The position numbers and the translations under genes were made by a program. Under the pieces are notes generated by a model. The model was not told where the DNA came from. It saw only the letters and a program-made list of their open reading frames with translations, and ran no database searches. Positions 1-6,854 of a stretch of 11,942 nucleotides of DNA are shown here, piece by piece. The stretch spans positions 1 through 11,942 of the forward strand of contig UROS01000068.1 of NCBI GenBank assembly GCA_900549445.1, written 5' to 3'. Origin of the DNA: an uncultured Porphyromonadaceae bacterium (GTDB lineage Bacteria; Bacteroidota; Bacteroidia; Bacteroidales; Muribaculaceae). Position 1 is the stretch's first letter. Every line of letters starts with the position of its first letter.

Positions 1-493
1 GGGCGAGATAGAGGGCGCGGCCTGCGTGGTCGGCCTGCGAAATTATGGTCAGAGAATCGCATCCGAAAACCTCTTTGGCCCGTACTACGGAATCGAGCGT
101 GCGGAATCCGGCGAAATCGAGTATTATCCTGTTCTCGGGCACACCGCGGGCCATCAGGGAATCGCGCATGGCGGTAGGCTCGTCGTATTGGCGGGTATGG
201 TTGTCGCCGCTGGCAATTATAAAGTCAATTTTTCCGGCGTGGAAAAGGTCGGCCGCGGTCTGAATTCGGGTTGTAAAGTAAGAATTCGGACGTCCCAGAC
301 GGTTGAGGGGATTCGTTCCGAGCAGCAGTGCGACTTTATTGTGCGGAACAGCGTCGATGGAGTCGAAAATGCGATGTTCCGCGGCCTTTTCGACACGTAT
401 GTTGGCATAAACCGTAAAGCCTACGACTAAAACAAGAAATGCACTGAGGCTCAGGATTATGCGTCTGAGAATGATTTTGCGTTCCGGATTCAT
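1..493 (-). CDS. SanA/YdcF-family (DUF218) membrane protein, C-terminus cut off by window edge
   Basis: The minus-strand frame is open from an ATG at 493 to the window edge, giving 164 residues with no stop, so the 3' end is missing. Residues 11-30 form a single hydrophobic N-terminal anchor after a basic start (NPERKIILRR). The soluble part shows the DUF218 pattern: LLLGT at 56-60, ASGDN at 94-98, YDEPTAM at 103-109, DFAGFRTLDSVVRA at 126-139, and ISQADHAGRALY at 151-162. Escherichia coli SanA, of this family, is linked to envelope barrier function and vancomycin resistance at high temperature; the biochemical activity is not well defined. An in-frame ATG at 505 would add four residues; neither start has a clear Shine-Dalgarno. 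The gene is separated from the upstream PUL by a terminator-like hairpin and is probably not part of it. The family call is firm; the exact role is not known. Confidence 0.85.
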   Translation of the reverse strand, partial: MNPERKIILRRIILSLSAFLVLVVGFTVYANIRVEKAAEHRIFDSIDAVPHNKVALLLGTNPLNRLGRPNSYFTTRIQTAADLFHAGKIDFIIASGDNHTRQYDEPTAMRDSLMARGVPENRIILDFAGFRTLDSVVRAKEVFGCDSLTIISQADHAGRALYLA

Positions 494-607
494 GACTGTT
501 TCCATGCAGTTAGGTGAATTTGATGGGTAAAAATAGTTATTTTCCGCGGAATCTGCAACAGAGAGATAAGAGGATGTTTAAGATCTGATGTATGAAATAA
601 TGCGAAC

Positions 608-643
608 GGCGGCGACATCGGCTGTGGAGCCGGTGTCGCCGCC
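608..643 (-). terminator. Hairpin terminator closing the PUL operon
   Basis: Two 15-base arms, 608-622 and 629-643, are complementary apart from one position, with a 6-base loop (623-628). The arms are nearly all G and C. The odd pair is C-A when read as minus-strand RNA and G-U when read as plus-strand RNA. The hairpin starts 24 bases after the GH2 stop, and on the minus strand it is followed by GTTCGCATTATTT, a weak U-rich run. Its place right after the last PUL gene and before the SanA-type gene supports an intrinsic terminator, though the poor U-tract may make it leaky or leave it acting mainly as a 3' stabilising structure. Confidence 0.7.
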
Positions 644-667
644 TGAAGTAGCCAGACGTTGACTGAC

Positions 668-3094
668 TTATTCAACTCTGAGAGTCAGCATGGCGGGTTT
701 AACGCCGGGGGCTGTGGCTTTGAAGCGGAGTTCGCCTTTGTCGGCGGCACTCCGTACTATTGCCGTGGCGGCACCACTGAAAAGGTTCATTTCGGGAGTC
801 TGAAACGGCAGCAGGCAGGTGGGATCGCCGTTGGCGGTAGCCTCAAAGGAGCCGGCTCCGCTGACGGTGAATTTCACTTTGCGGGAATCGGTGGGCACGA
901 CGTTGCCGTCTTTGTCGGCCACCTGCACGGTGATGTAGGCGAGGTCGTCGCCGTCAGCTCTGAGCGACTGCCTGTTGGCCGACAGGATAAGATGGTGCGG
1001 CTTTCCGGCGGTGCGGACAACCTTTTCTTCCGCTTTGTTTCCGTCGGCATCGTAGGCCACTACCCGCAGTTCGCCGGGCTCGTAGATGGTCTCGTTCCAC
1101 ATAAGACGGTAGCGGGTCTGAAGAGTGGAGTCGTTCTTCTCCCTCATACCCTGCGATTTACCATTGATGAATAGTTCAGCCTTGGGGTAAGAGGTGTAGA
1201 CAAAAACGGGTGTAATCTGATTTTCGCGGCCTTTCCAGTTCCAGTGGGGAAGGAGGTGGAGGGTAGGATTCCCGGTGTTCCATTGCGAACGGTAGAGGTA
1301 GAAACGATCCTTCGGGAGCGATGCGAGGTCGATGATGCCGAAGAGCGAGCTGTGGCTCGGCCAGGCGTCGGTGTCGTAGGGCGACGGCTCGCCGAGATAG
1401 TCGAATCCGGTCCACACGAACTGTCCGAGAACCCAGGGCTGTTCGTCCATGAAGAGGTCGATGTCGGGGGTATTTGACCAGTCGCACGTCTCGTTGTCGT
1501 AGCTCGACGACTGGTTGCCGGGATGGAGCACGGCGTTGTGTTCTTTCTCAAACGACACGGGGAAGTGGTAGACGCCGCGCGAGGATACGGTGGAGGCGGT
1601 TTCGGAGCCGAGAATCATTTTCTGCGGTAGCTTCGAGTAGGCTTTTTCGTAATACTGCGGCTTGTAGTTGAACCCGGGTATGTCGAGCGCGGCGGCGAAT
1701 CCGTTGTCGAGCACGGCGCCTATCTGATCCATTCCGCAGGTTACAGGGCGGGTCGGGTCGAGCGACTTAACGAGATCCTGAAGCATGGTAAGCTCCGACA
1801 CTCCGTCGGGGCCCCACTGGCTCGGCACCTCATTACCTATAGACCACATGACCACGGAGGGATTGTTGCGGTAGTGGCGCACCATGTTGGTGACATCTTT
1901 CGCTGCCCAGTCGGTAAAGAACGCGCCGTAGCCGTTGGGCGATTTCGGGCGGAAGCTCCAGTCGTCGAACGGCTCTACCATAAGCATCATGCCGAGCTCG
2001 TCGCAGAGTTCAACCAGTTCGGGGGCGGGCATGTTGTGGGAGGTGCGGATGGCGTTGGCGCCCATGTCTTTCAGCATCTCTATCTGGTGACGTATGGCCG
2101 AGCGATTTACGGCGGCGCCGAGCGGCCCGAGGTCGTGGTGGTTGCACACACCCTTGAATTTCATCGGCTTGCCGTTAAGGAAGAATCCTTCTTCGGGAAT
2201 ATAGTCGAGGCGGCGGATGCCGAAGCGGGTTTCGTAGGTGTCAGTCTCGCCGCCTTTTACAGCGAGGGTGGTTCTTGCCGTGTAGAGGGCCGGATTTTCC
2301 GGGCTCCAGAGGTCGGGTCTCGCGATAAGGAAGTTCTGGAAATGCTTCTGTCCGTGGGCTACGTACGGAGCCTTGCTGATGGCAACCACCTTGCCGTCGG
2401 GCGCGAGGATTTCGGTCGTGACATCGACGTTCTCTCCCGTTCGGGCGCCTTCAATCTCCATTTCGAGCTTTACGGAAGCCTTTTCGGAACTGACGAAAGG
2501 TGTTGTGACGCAGGTGCCCCACACCGGGAGGTGAAGACGGTCGGTGTCGACGATATGGACGTTGCGGTAAAGACCCGCGCCGGGATACCAGCGGGAAGCG
2601 CGCTCGAAGTTTTCGAGTTCCACCACCATCTCGTTGGCACCGGGCACGACGGCAGCCGATGCGTCGGCACAGAACGAGTTATAGCCGTAGGGCCAGTAAG
2701 CGATTTCCTTGCCGTTGACGCGGACACGGGCGTTGCTCATGGCGCCGTCGAAAACGAGCGTTATGCAGCGCGAGGCGGTGTCGGGAATCTGAAAGGTGGT
2801 ACGGTAGGTGCCCTTGCCGATGAAGGGGAGACCTCCCGTACGTCCGGTTTTTTCTGATTTCTCGGTCTCTCCGTTCTGCTCCACGGCAACGGTCTGGAGA
2901 TCGTTTGCGCGGTCGAACGGCCCCGAGATCGCCCAGTCGTGAGGAACCCTCACCTTCTGCCAGGAAGCGGAGGCTGACGGACGTCCCTTGGTGAACTCCC
3001 AGCCGTTGTTCAGCGTGGTGACGGTGCGCCTGGCGCTGAGATTAAAAGCAATGGCCCCCGAGAGAGCCATTGCCATAAGAGCGTATCGGTTCAT
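668..3094 (-). CDS. GH2 beta-galactosidase, secreted (periplasmic)
   Basis: This is an 808-residue glycoside hydrolase family 2 enzyme, most likely removing terminal beta-linked galactose from galactan oligosaccharides. The N-terminus (NRYALMAMALSGAIAFNLSA) is a signal peptide without a lipobox cysteine, which suggests a periplasmic enzyme. Domain order is: sugar-binding jelly-roll about 25-185, immunoglobulin-like domain about 190-295, TIM barrel about 296-600, then two C-terminal beta domains (DUF4982-like about 605-690, Ig-like about 695-808). The acid/base is Glu422 in SIGNEV and the nucleophile Glu498 in ILGSETAS, both at the expected sites. I start at ATG 3094; an in-frame TTG at 3100 directly abuts the GH53 stop and is less likely. 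It is the last gene of the operon, 6 bp after GH53. GH2 also includes mannosidases and glucuronidases, so the galactosidase call leans on the GH53 neighbour. Confidence 0.93.
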   Translation of the reverse strand: MNRYALMAMALSGAIAFNLSARRTVTTLNNGWEFTKGRPSASASWQKVRVPHDWAISGPFDRANDLQTVAVEQNGETEKSEKTGRTGGLPFIGKGTYRTTFQIPDTASRCITLVFDGAMSNARVRVNGKEIAYWPYGYNSFCADASAAVVPGANEMVVELENFERASRWYPGAGLYRNVHIVDTDRLHLPVWGTCVTTPFVSSEKASVKLEMEIEGARTGENVDVTTEILAPDGKVVAISKAPYVAHGQKHFQNFLIARPDLWSPENPALYTARTTLAVKGGETDTYETRFGIRRLDYIPEEGFFLNGKPMKFKGVCNHHDLGPLGAAVNRSAIRHQIEMLKDMGANAIRTSHNMPAPELVELCDELGMMLMVEPFDDWSFRPKSPNGYGAFFTDWAAKDVTNMVRHYRNNPSVVMWSIGNEVPSQWGPDGVSELTMLQDLVKSLDPTRPVTCGMDQIGAVLDNGFAAALDIPGFNYKPQYYEKAYSKLPQKMILGSETASTVSSRGVYHFPVSFEKEHNAVLHPGNQSSSYDNETCDWSNTPDIDLFMDEQPWVLGQFVWTGFDYLGEPSPYDTDAWPSHSSLFGIIDLASLPKDRFYLYRSQWNTGNPTLHLLPHWNWKGRENQITPVFVYTSYPKAELFINGKSQGMREKNDSTLQTRYRLMWNETIYEPGELRVVAYDADGNKAEEKVVRTAGKPHHLILSANRQSLRADGDDLAYITVQVADKDGNVVPTDSRKVKFTVSGAGSFEATANGDPTCLLPFQTPEMNLFSGAATAIVRSAADKGELRFKATAPGVKPAMLTLRVE

Positions 3095-3100
3095 GACCAA

Positions 3101-4174
3101 TTACTTAGAGGTAAACTCCTTGAAGGCGTCGAGGGCCACTGTGGGCGCGCCATTGTCGAAACATCCGAGATTGTAGCCGTCGTTGTAGCCGCCGGGGGCT
3201 TCAGGTTCCCAGTAGAAGACACCTTCAACGTCGGTGGTAAGCATTTTGGCAATCAGCTGCTTGCATACGTCGGCCTGGTCGTAGGGCATGCCGATTTCGC
3301 AGATCATCACGGGCTTACCGTATTTCTCTTTCACATGAGCGATGTTGGCGATGCAATCGTCGGCAACTTTCTGCCATCCGCCTGTCTCACCCTGCTGCTC
3401 AGCCCAGTAGGGGTAGAGCGACATTCCGATCATATCGTATTTGCCCTCGTTTGCCTCGAGGATGTCGAACATGCGGTCGTAGGCCCACTGATTGTTTCCG
3501 CCGTCGAGGTGAACAATCACTTTGGCGTCGGGGCAGACGGACTTCACAGCGTGGTAGCCGGCGTTGTTGAGGCGGGTGAGCTGCTCGGGATTGTCGACAG
3601 ATCCCATCGGGAGCATCATGCCGGGAGTTGTCTCGTTGCCGACCTGTACCCATTCGGGGACAACGCCCACTTTCCGGAGCGCGAAGAGGGTCTGGCGCAC
3701 GTGAGCGGCCATGGCCTTCTCAACCGCGTCGGCGGGGAGATCTTTCCAGGCTGCCGGCATCTCCTGATGGCCAGGGTCAGCCCAGGTGTCGGAGAAGTGG
3801 AAATCGATCATCACGCGCATGCCGAGGCGGTCGGCGCGGCGCGCTTTGACAACTACGTCGTCGATGTTGTTCCAGCCCTCGGCCGGATTCACCCATACGC
3901 GGAGACGTATGGAATTTACGCCGCAGTAGTCGCGGAGTAGCTGCATGAGTTCCATTTCGTTGCGTTCGGTTCCGGGAGTGTAGAACTTCATGCCGTTTTT
4001 CTCCATTTCGGTCACCCAGCTGACGTCGGCTCCGAGAGCCATTCCGGTAGTTTTCTCCACCACCGGGATCTCTTCCTGACGCGGGTTGGTTACAGGGCCG
4101 TCATCGTCGGAGCAGGCCGCCGTCATCATTGACAGGGCGATGGCTACAGTCGATAATATATTGATCATTTTCAT
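3101..4174 (-). CDS. GH53 arabinogalactan endo-beta-1,4-galactanase, surface lipoprotein
   Basis: A 357-residue family 53 glycoside hydrolase that cuts internal beta-1,4-galactosidic bonds of type I galactan and arabinogalactan. The signal peptide ends in a lipobox (MMTAAC), lipidated on Cys21, followed by SDDD, an acidic run like the signal that sends Bacteroidota lipoproteins to the outer face. The catalytic domain, about 45-355, is a clan GH-A TIM barrel. Family hallmarks seen are SIRLRVWVNP at 88-97, IDFHFSDTWADPG at 123-135, the acid/base Glu181 in QVGNET, and the nucleophile Glu293 in ICEIG. The length is normal for a single-domain galactanase, with no attached carbohydrate-binding module. 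It sits 20 bp after the SusE-like gene and 6 bp before GH2, which fits one transcript. GH53 is known for essentially one activity, so this gene sets the substrate prediction for the whole locus. Confidence 0.96.
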   Translation of the reverse strand: MKMINILSTVAIALSMMTAACSDDDGPVTNPRQEEIPVVEKTTGMALGADVSWVTEMEKNGMKFYTPGTERNEMELMQLLRDYCGVNSIRLRVWVNPAEGWNNIDDVVVKARRADRLGMRVMIDFHFSDTWADPGHQEMPAAWKDLPADAVEKAMAAHVRQTLFALRKVGVVPEWVQVGNETTPGMMLPMGSVDNPEQLTRLNNAGYHAVKSVCPDAKVIVHLDGGNNQWAYDRMFDILEANEGKYDMIGMSLYPYWAEQQGETGGWQKVADDCIANIAHVKEKYGKPVMICEIGMPYDQADVCKQLIAKMLTTDVEGVFYWEPEAPGGYNDGYNLGCFDNGAPTVALDAFKEFTSK

Positions 4175-4194
4175 AACGTTTTAAATTTTATTTT

Positions 4195-5283
4195 TTATTT
4201 AGCGGAATAGGTATAGGTCTGCTTGCCGAGGTCGACGGTAAGGATTACCGTGGAGCCGATTTCAAACTCGTTGTCGCCCTCGAAGCCGCTCGTGGCGTCG
4301 GTAAAACCGAGGTAGAGTGTGCCCTGAACGGAACCTCTGCCAAAGAACAGACTCCAGCTCTCGTTGATGAGCACCTTGACGCCCCAGGGAGTCTCGGCTG
4401 TCTTCTCGAATTCGGCGGTGAATACTTCGGGATTGTCGGGCGACTGAGTCATGGGCCGTACGCTCCAGTCGTCGTTGGCACCTGTGAACGAAACACTCTC
4501 TACCTTGGTAAGACGGTAGGTCAGGTCGGCCATATGGAAGTCCATCACGTAGAGACCCTTTTCGGGAGCGGGCACGTTGCCGTCGGAGTCGGCGAACACG
4601 AGGGCGCCTGACATAGCGGTGGCATCGTCGGCAGCCTTGTAGGCGGCAGCCCAGTCGGGTTCGGTGTAGACCCGGTAGCCCCACTCTGAGTCAATCCAGT
4701 GTGCGCCGCCGTAGCTCATGGAACCCTTGTCGTAGAGTGTGAGGTAGTCGTCGAAACCGTCCCAGTTCACGAGTCCGGAGAAGTAGAGGAGGTCGGCCGA
4801 CTTAGCCTGAACGAAAGGCTTGACGTTGACCTTTATTACGTTGGAGTAAAGGGGCTGCACGTTGGGAGCGAGGGCGGATTTCACCCTGATCCAGAGAGGT
4901 GAACTTATGCCGGGGGCGTAGCCCATGTCGGACAGGAGAGTGTTGAAATCACTGCTGAAAAAACGGTATTCGAACTGACCTTTTTCCACCGGAACCGAGG
5001 TGAGGTCGGCGAAGGTGTCGTTGTCGGCAAGCTCGAGGGTAAGCTCTGCGGCGTTGACGGGTGCCTGGAGTCTGTCGTCGGTAAGCTTTATCTTGCCGTC
5101 GCCGCTCCAGTAGACCGTCATGACGAGAGCATCGGGTGTTTCCTCGCTGAGGACGATGTCCTGGGTTGCTCCGGCGAGGTCAACGGGCTCTTCGGGGAGC
5201 ATGTAGACCCGCTCCATATCGTTGTTGCAGGAGGTGAAGGCCATTGTCAGGACAGACAATGCCGTATATATAAACTTTCTCAT
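4195..5283 (-). CDS. SusE-like surface glycan-binding lipoprotein
   Basis: A 362-residue lipoprotein with a signal peptide ending MAFTSC, lipidated at Cys19 and followed by NNDME. Residues about 25-155 resemble the SusE N-terminal domain: a predicted Ig-like beta fold with alternating strands (ALVMTVYWSGDG at 52-63, YSNVIKVNVKPF at 146-157). The rest, about 165-362, is beta-rich and full of tryptophan and tyrosine, including a dense run at 174-211 and FTGANDDWSVRP at 266-277, which resembles the starch-module-like repeats of SusE and SusF proteins. The expected role is non-catalytic capture of galactan on the outer surface next to the SusC/SusD pair. The ATG lies 2 bp beyond the susD-like stop, so its translation is probably coupled to susD. 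Its position after SusC and SusD is the usual place for these proteins. These proteins diverge quickly, so the ligand is inferred from the neighbouring GH53. Confidence 0.85.
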   Translation of the reverse strand: MRKFIYTALSVLTMAFTSCNNDMERVYMLPEEPVDLAGATQDIVLSEETPDALVMTVYWSGDGKIKLTDDRLQAPVNAAELTLELADNDTFADLTSVPVEKGQFEYRFFSSDFNTLLSDMGYAPGISSPLWIRVKSALAPNVQPLYSNVIKVNVKPFVQAKSADLLYFSGLVNWDGFDDYLTLYDKGSMSYGGAHWIDSEWGYRVYTEPDWAAAYKAADDATAMSGALVFADSDGNVPAPEKGLYVMDFHMADLTYRLTKVESVSFTGANDDWSVRPMTQSPDNPEVFTAEFEKTAETPWGVKVLINESWSLFFGRGSVQGTLYLGFTDATSGFEGDNEFEIGSTVILTVDLGKQTYTYSAK

Positions 5284-5285
5284 AA

Positions 5286-6839
5286 TCAGTAGCCAATATT
5301 TTTCAGGTTAGGATTAGCCGAGATTTCGGCAGCGGGGATGGGGAAGTGGTTGTAGCGGTCGTCGACGGCACGGCCGCCGGCCACACCGCCTTTCCACTCC
5401 CAGAGGTATTGCGAAGTGGTGAAACGGTTGAAGCGGACAAGGTCGGTGCGTCGCACGCACTCGAGATAGAGTTCGCGGCCACGCTCATCGATGAAGAAAT
5501 CGAGGGTCATGTCGGAAGCGTTGATTTTGCCGTTGTCGCCTCCGAAGGCACGGCGGCGCACGTCGTTGACGAGGTCGAGGGCTTCGTCGGAGGTCATGCC
5601 TTTTCCGCCGCGAACCACGGCTTCAGCTGCGGTGAGGTAGATTTCAGCGAGTCGGAACACGGGTATGTCGGTGTTGCAGCCGTCGGCGGCGGAGTTCGAA
5701 GCAGCCTCGCCGGCGTCGGTGAGGTTGGTGAACTTATACATGTGGTAGCCCTGCTTGCCGTCCTCGATTGAGTTGGTGAGGTACTGATCCTGGCCTTCGG
5801 TGTAGAAGAGACGGCGTCCGTCGGCTTCGTCGAAGAGTTCATAGAACTTTCCGGTGGCACGGAAGTTGCCCCAGCCGGTGTTGATGCCGTAGTCCGGCCC
5901 GTTCTGACCGTTGTCGCTTCCCACGGCTCCGCATATCAGATATGTGCCGCCTCCCCAGGTGACAGCCTCGGTTGCGTCGGATGCGAGAGCGAAGATGATT
6001 TCGTTGGTGCGCTTGTCGTTGTCGGCATTGAAGAGCTTCTTCCAGTCCTGTTCGAGTGTATAGCCCAGAGCCATGGCCTTCTTGCAGCTGGCTATGCAGT
6101 CGTCGTAGCGCGGAGTGCCGGTGTAGGTCTCGGCGTTGAGATACATGCGTGCGAGCAGAGCGTAGGCGGCTCCTTTGCCGGCGCTTGCGTAGGCGGGATG
6201 GTCGGGGAGTGCGGGTTCTATCGCGTTGATCTCATTCTCGATGAATTCGAGGAGAGCCTTGGCATCGTAGGCGGGAGGAAATACGCCCGAGGTGGGGGTG
6301 TTTTCGTCGACGAACGGCCCCTGACGGTAGAGATCGAGCACCATTTCGTAGCAGAGTGCGCGCATGAAGCGGGTCTCGGCCGCGAACTGGGTTATCAGGC
6401 TCTGGTCTTCGGCTGAGAATCCGCCGGCACCGTTGCAGTGGCGCAGAAATTCGTTGCAGAGCGAGATGGTGTAGTACAGACGGTAGTATGTATCGGAGTT
6501 CTGACCGTCGTTGACATCCCATGAGAGATAGCAAAGACCCCAGAGATTGTCGCCGGATACCCAGCGGAACGCAGCCACGTCGGTTGTGCCTTCCTGAAGG
6601 TTGAAGTATGAGCGCCAGAGTTCGTAGCCGCCGAAGGTGCCGATGTCGTCGCCACCGCCTTTGTTGTCGCCCTTGAGAATGAACGAGGCATAGATTTTAG
6701 CCATCATCGACTTGTAGCCGCCGATTGTGGAGTAAACATCGTCGGAGGTAGTGCCGATATGGGGTTTCTGGTCAAGATCGTCGGTGCAGGATGCCATGAC
6801 CAGACATAAGGCCCAGAGAGCCAGAAATATTTTTTTCAT
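5286..6839 (-). CDS. SusD/RagB-like outer-membrane glycan-binding lipoprotein
   Basis: This 517-residue protein is the lid partner of the SusC transporter and holds oligosaccharides for import. The signal peptide ends VMASC, lipidated at Cys18, followed by TDDLDQKP; the acidic residues match the surface-export pattern. The N-terminal SusD-like region includes YYRLYYTISLCNEFL at 118-132 and ETRFMRALCYEMVLDLYR at 155-172, the helical TPR-like part. The C-terminal RagB/SusD region carries the strongly conserved FRLAEIYLTAAEAVVRGG at 395-412, DERGRELYLECVRRTDLVRF at 451-470, and the ending FPIPAAEISANPNLKNIGY. The length is typical. It lies 15 bp after the SusC-like gene and 2 bp before the SusE-like gene. 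The family is certain; galactan or galacto-oligosaccharide as ligand is inferred from the enzymes downstream. Confidence 0.96.
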   Translation of the reverse strand: MKKIFLALWALCLVMASCTDDLDQKPHIGTTSDDVYSTIGGYKSMMAKIYASFILKGDNKGGGDDIGTFGGYELWRSYFNLQEGTTDVAAFRWVSGDNLWGLCYLSWDVNDGQNSDTYYRLYYTISLCNEFLRHCNGAGGFSAEDQSLITQFAAETRFMRALCYEMVLDLYRQGPFVDENTPTSGVFPPAYDAKALLEFIENEINAIEPALPDHPAYASAGKGAAYALLARMYLNAETYTGTPRYDDCIASCKKAMALGYTLEQDWKKLFNADNDKRTNEIIFALASDATEAVTWGGGTYLICGAVGSDNGQNGPDYGINTGWGNFRATGKFYELFDEADGRRLFYTEGQDQYLTNSIEDGKQGYHMYKFTNLTDAGEAASNSAADGCNTDIPVFRLAEIYLTAAEAVVRGGKGMTSDEALDLVNDVRRRAFGGDNGKINASDMTLDFFIDERGRELYLECVRRTDLVRFNRFTTSQYLWEWKGGVAGGRAVDDRYNHFPIPAAEISANPNLKNIGY

Positions 6840-6854
6840 TGTAGTGATTGCTTT

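Noticed and set aside
542..551. Palindrome TTCCGCGGAA upstream of the SanA-type gene
   Set aside because: Ten bases only, with no matching second site or promoter box nearby. It could be an operator for the SanA-type gene, but nothing else supports it.
494..607. Promoter for the SanA-type gene
   Set aside because: I looked for TAnnTTTG on the minus strand in this gap and found none, so I do not call a promoter, although one is expected after the terminator.
1874..2857. Open frame of 327 codons on the plus strand inside the GH2 gene
   Set aside because: It lies wholly antisense to a clear GH2 gene. Its translation shows no recognisable domain and it reads as a by-product of GC-rich codon use.
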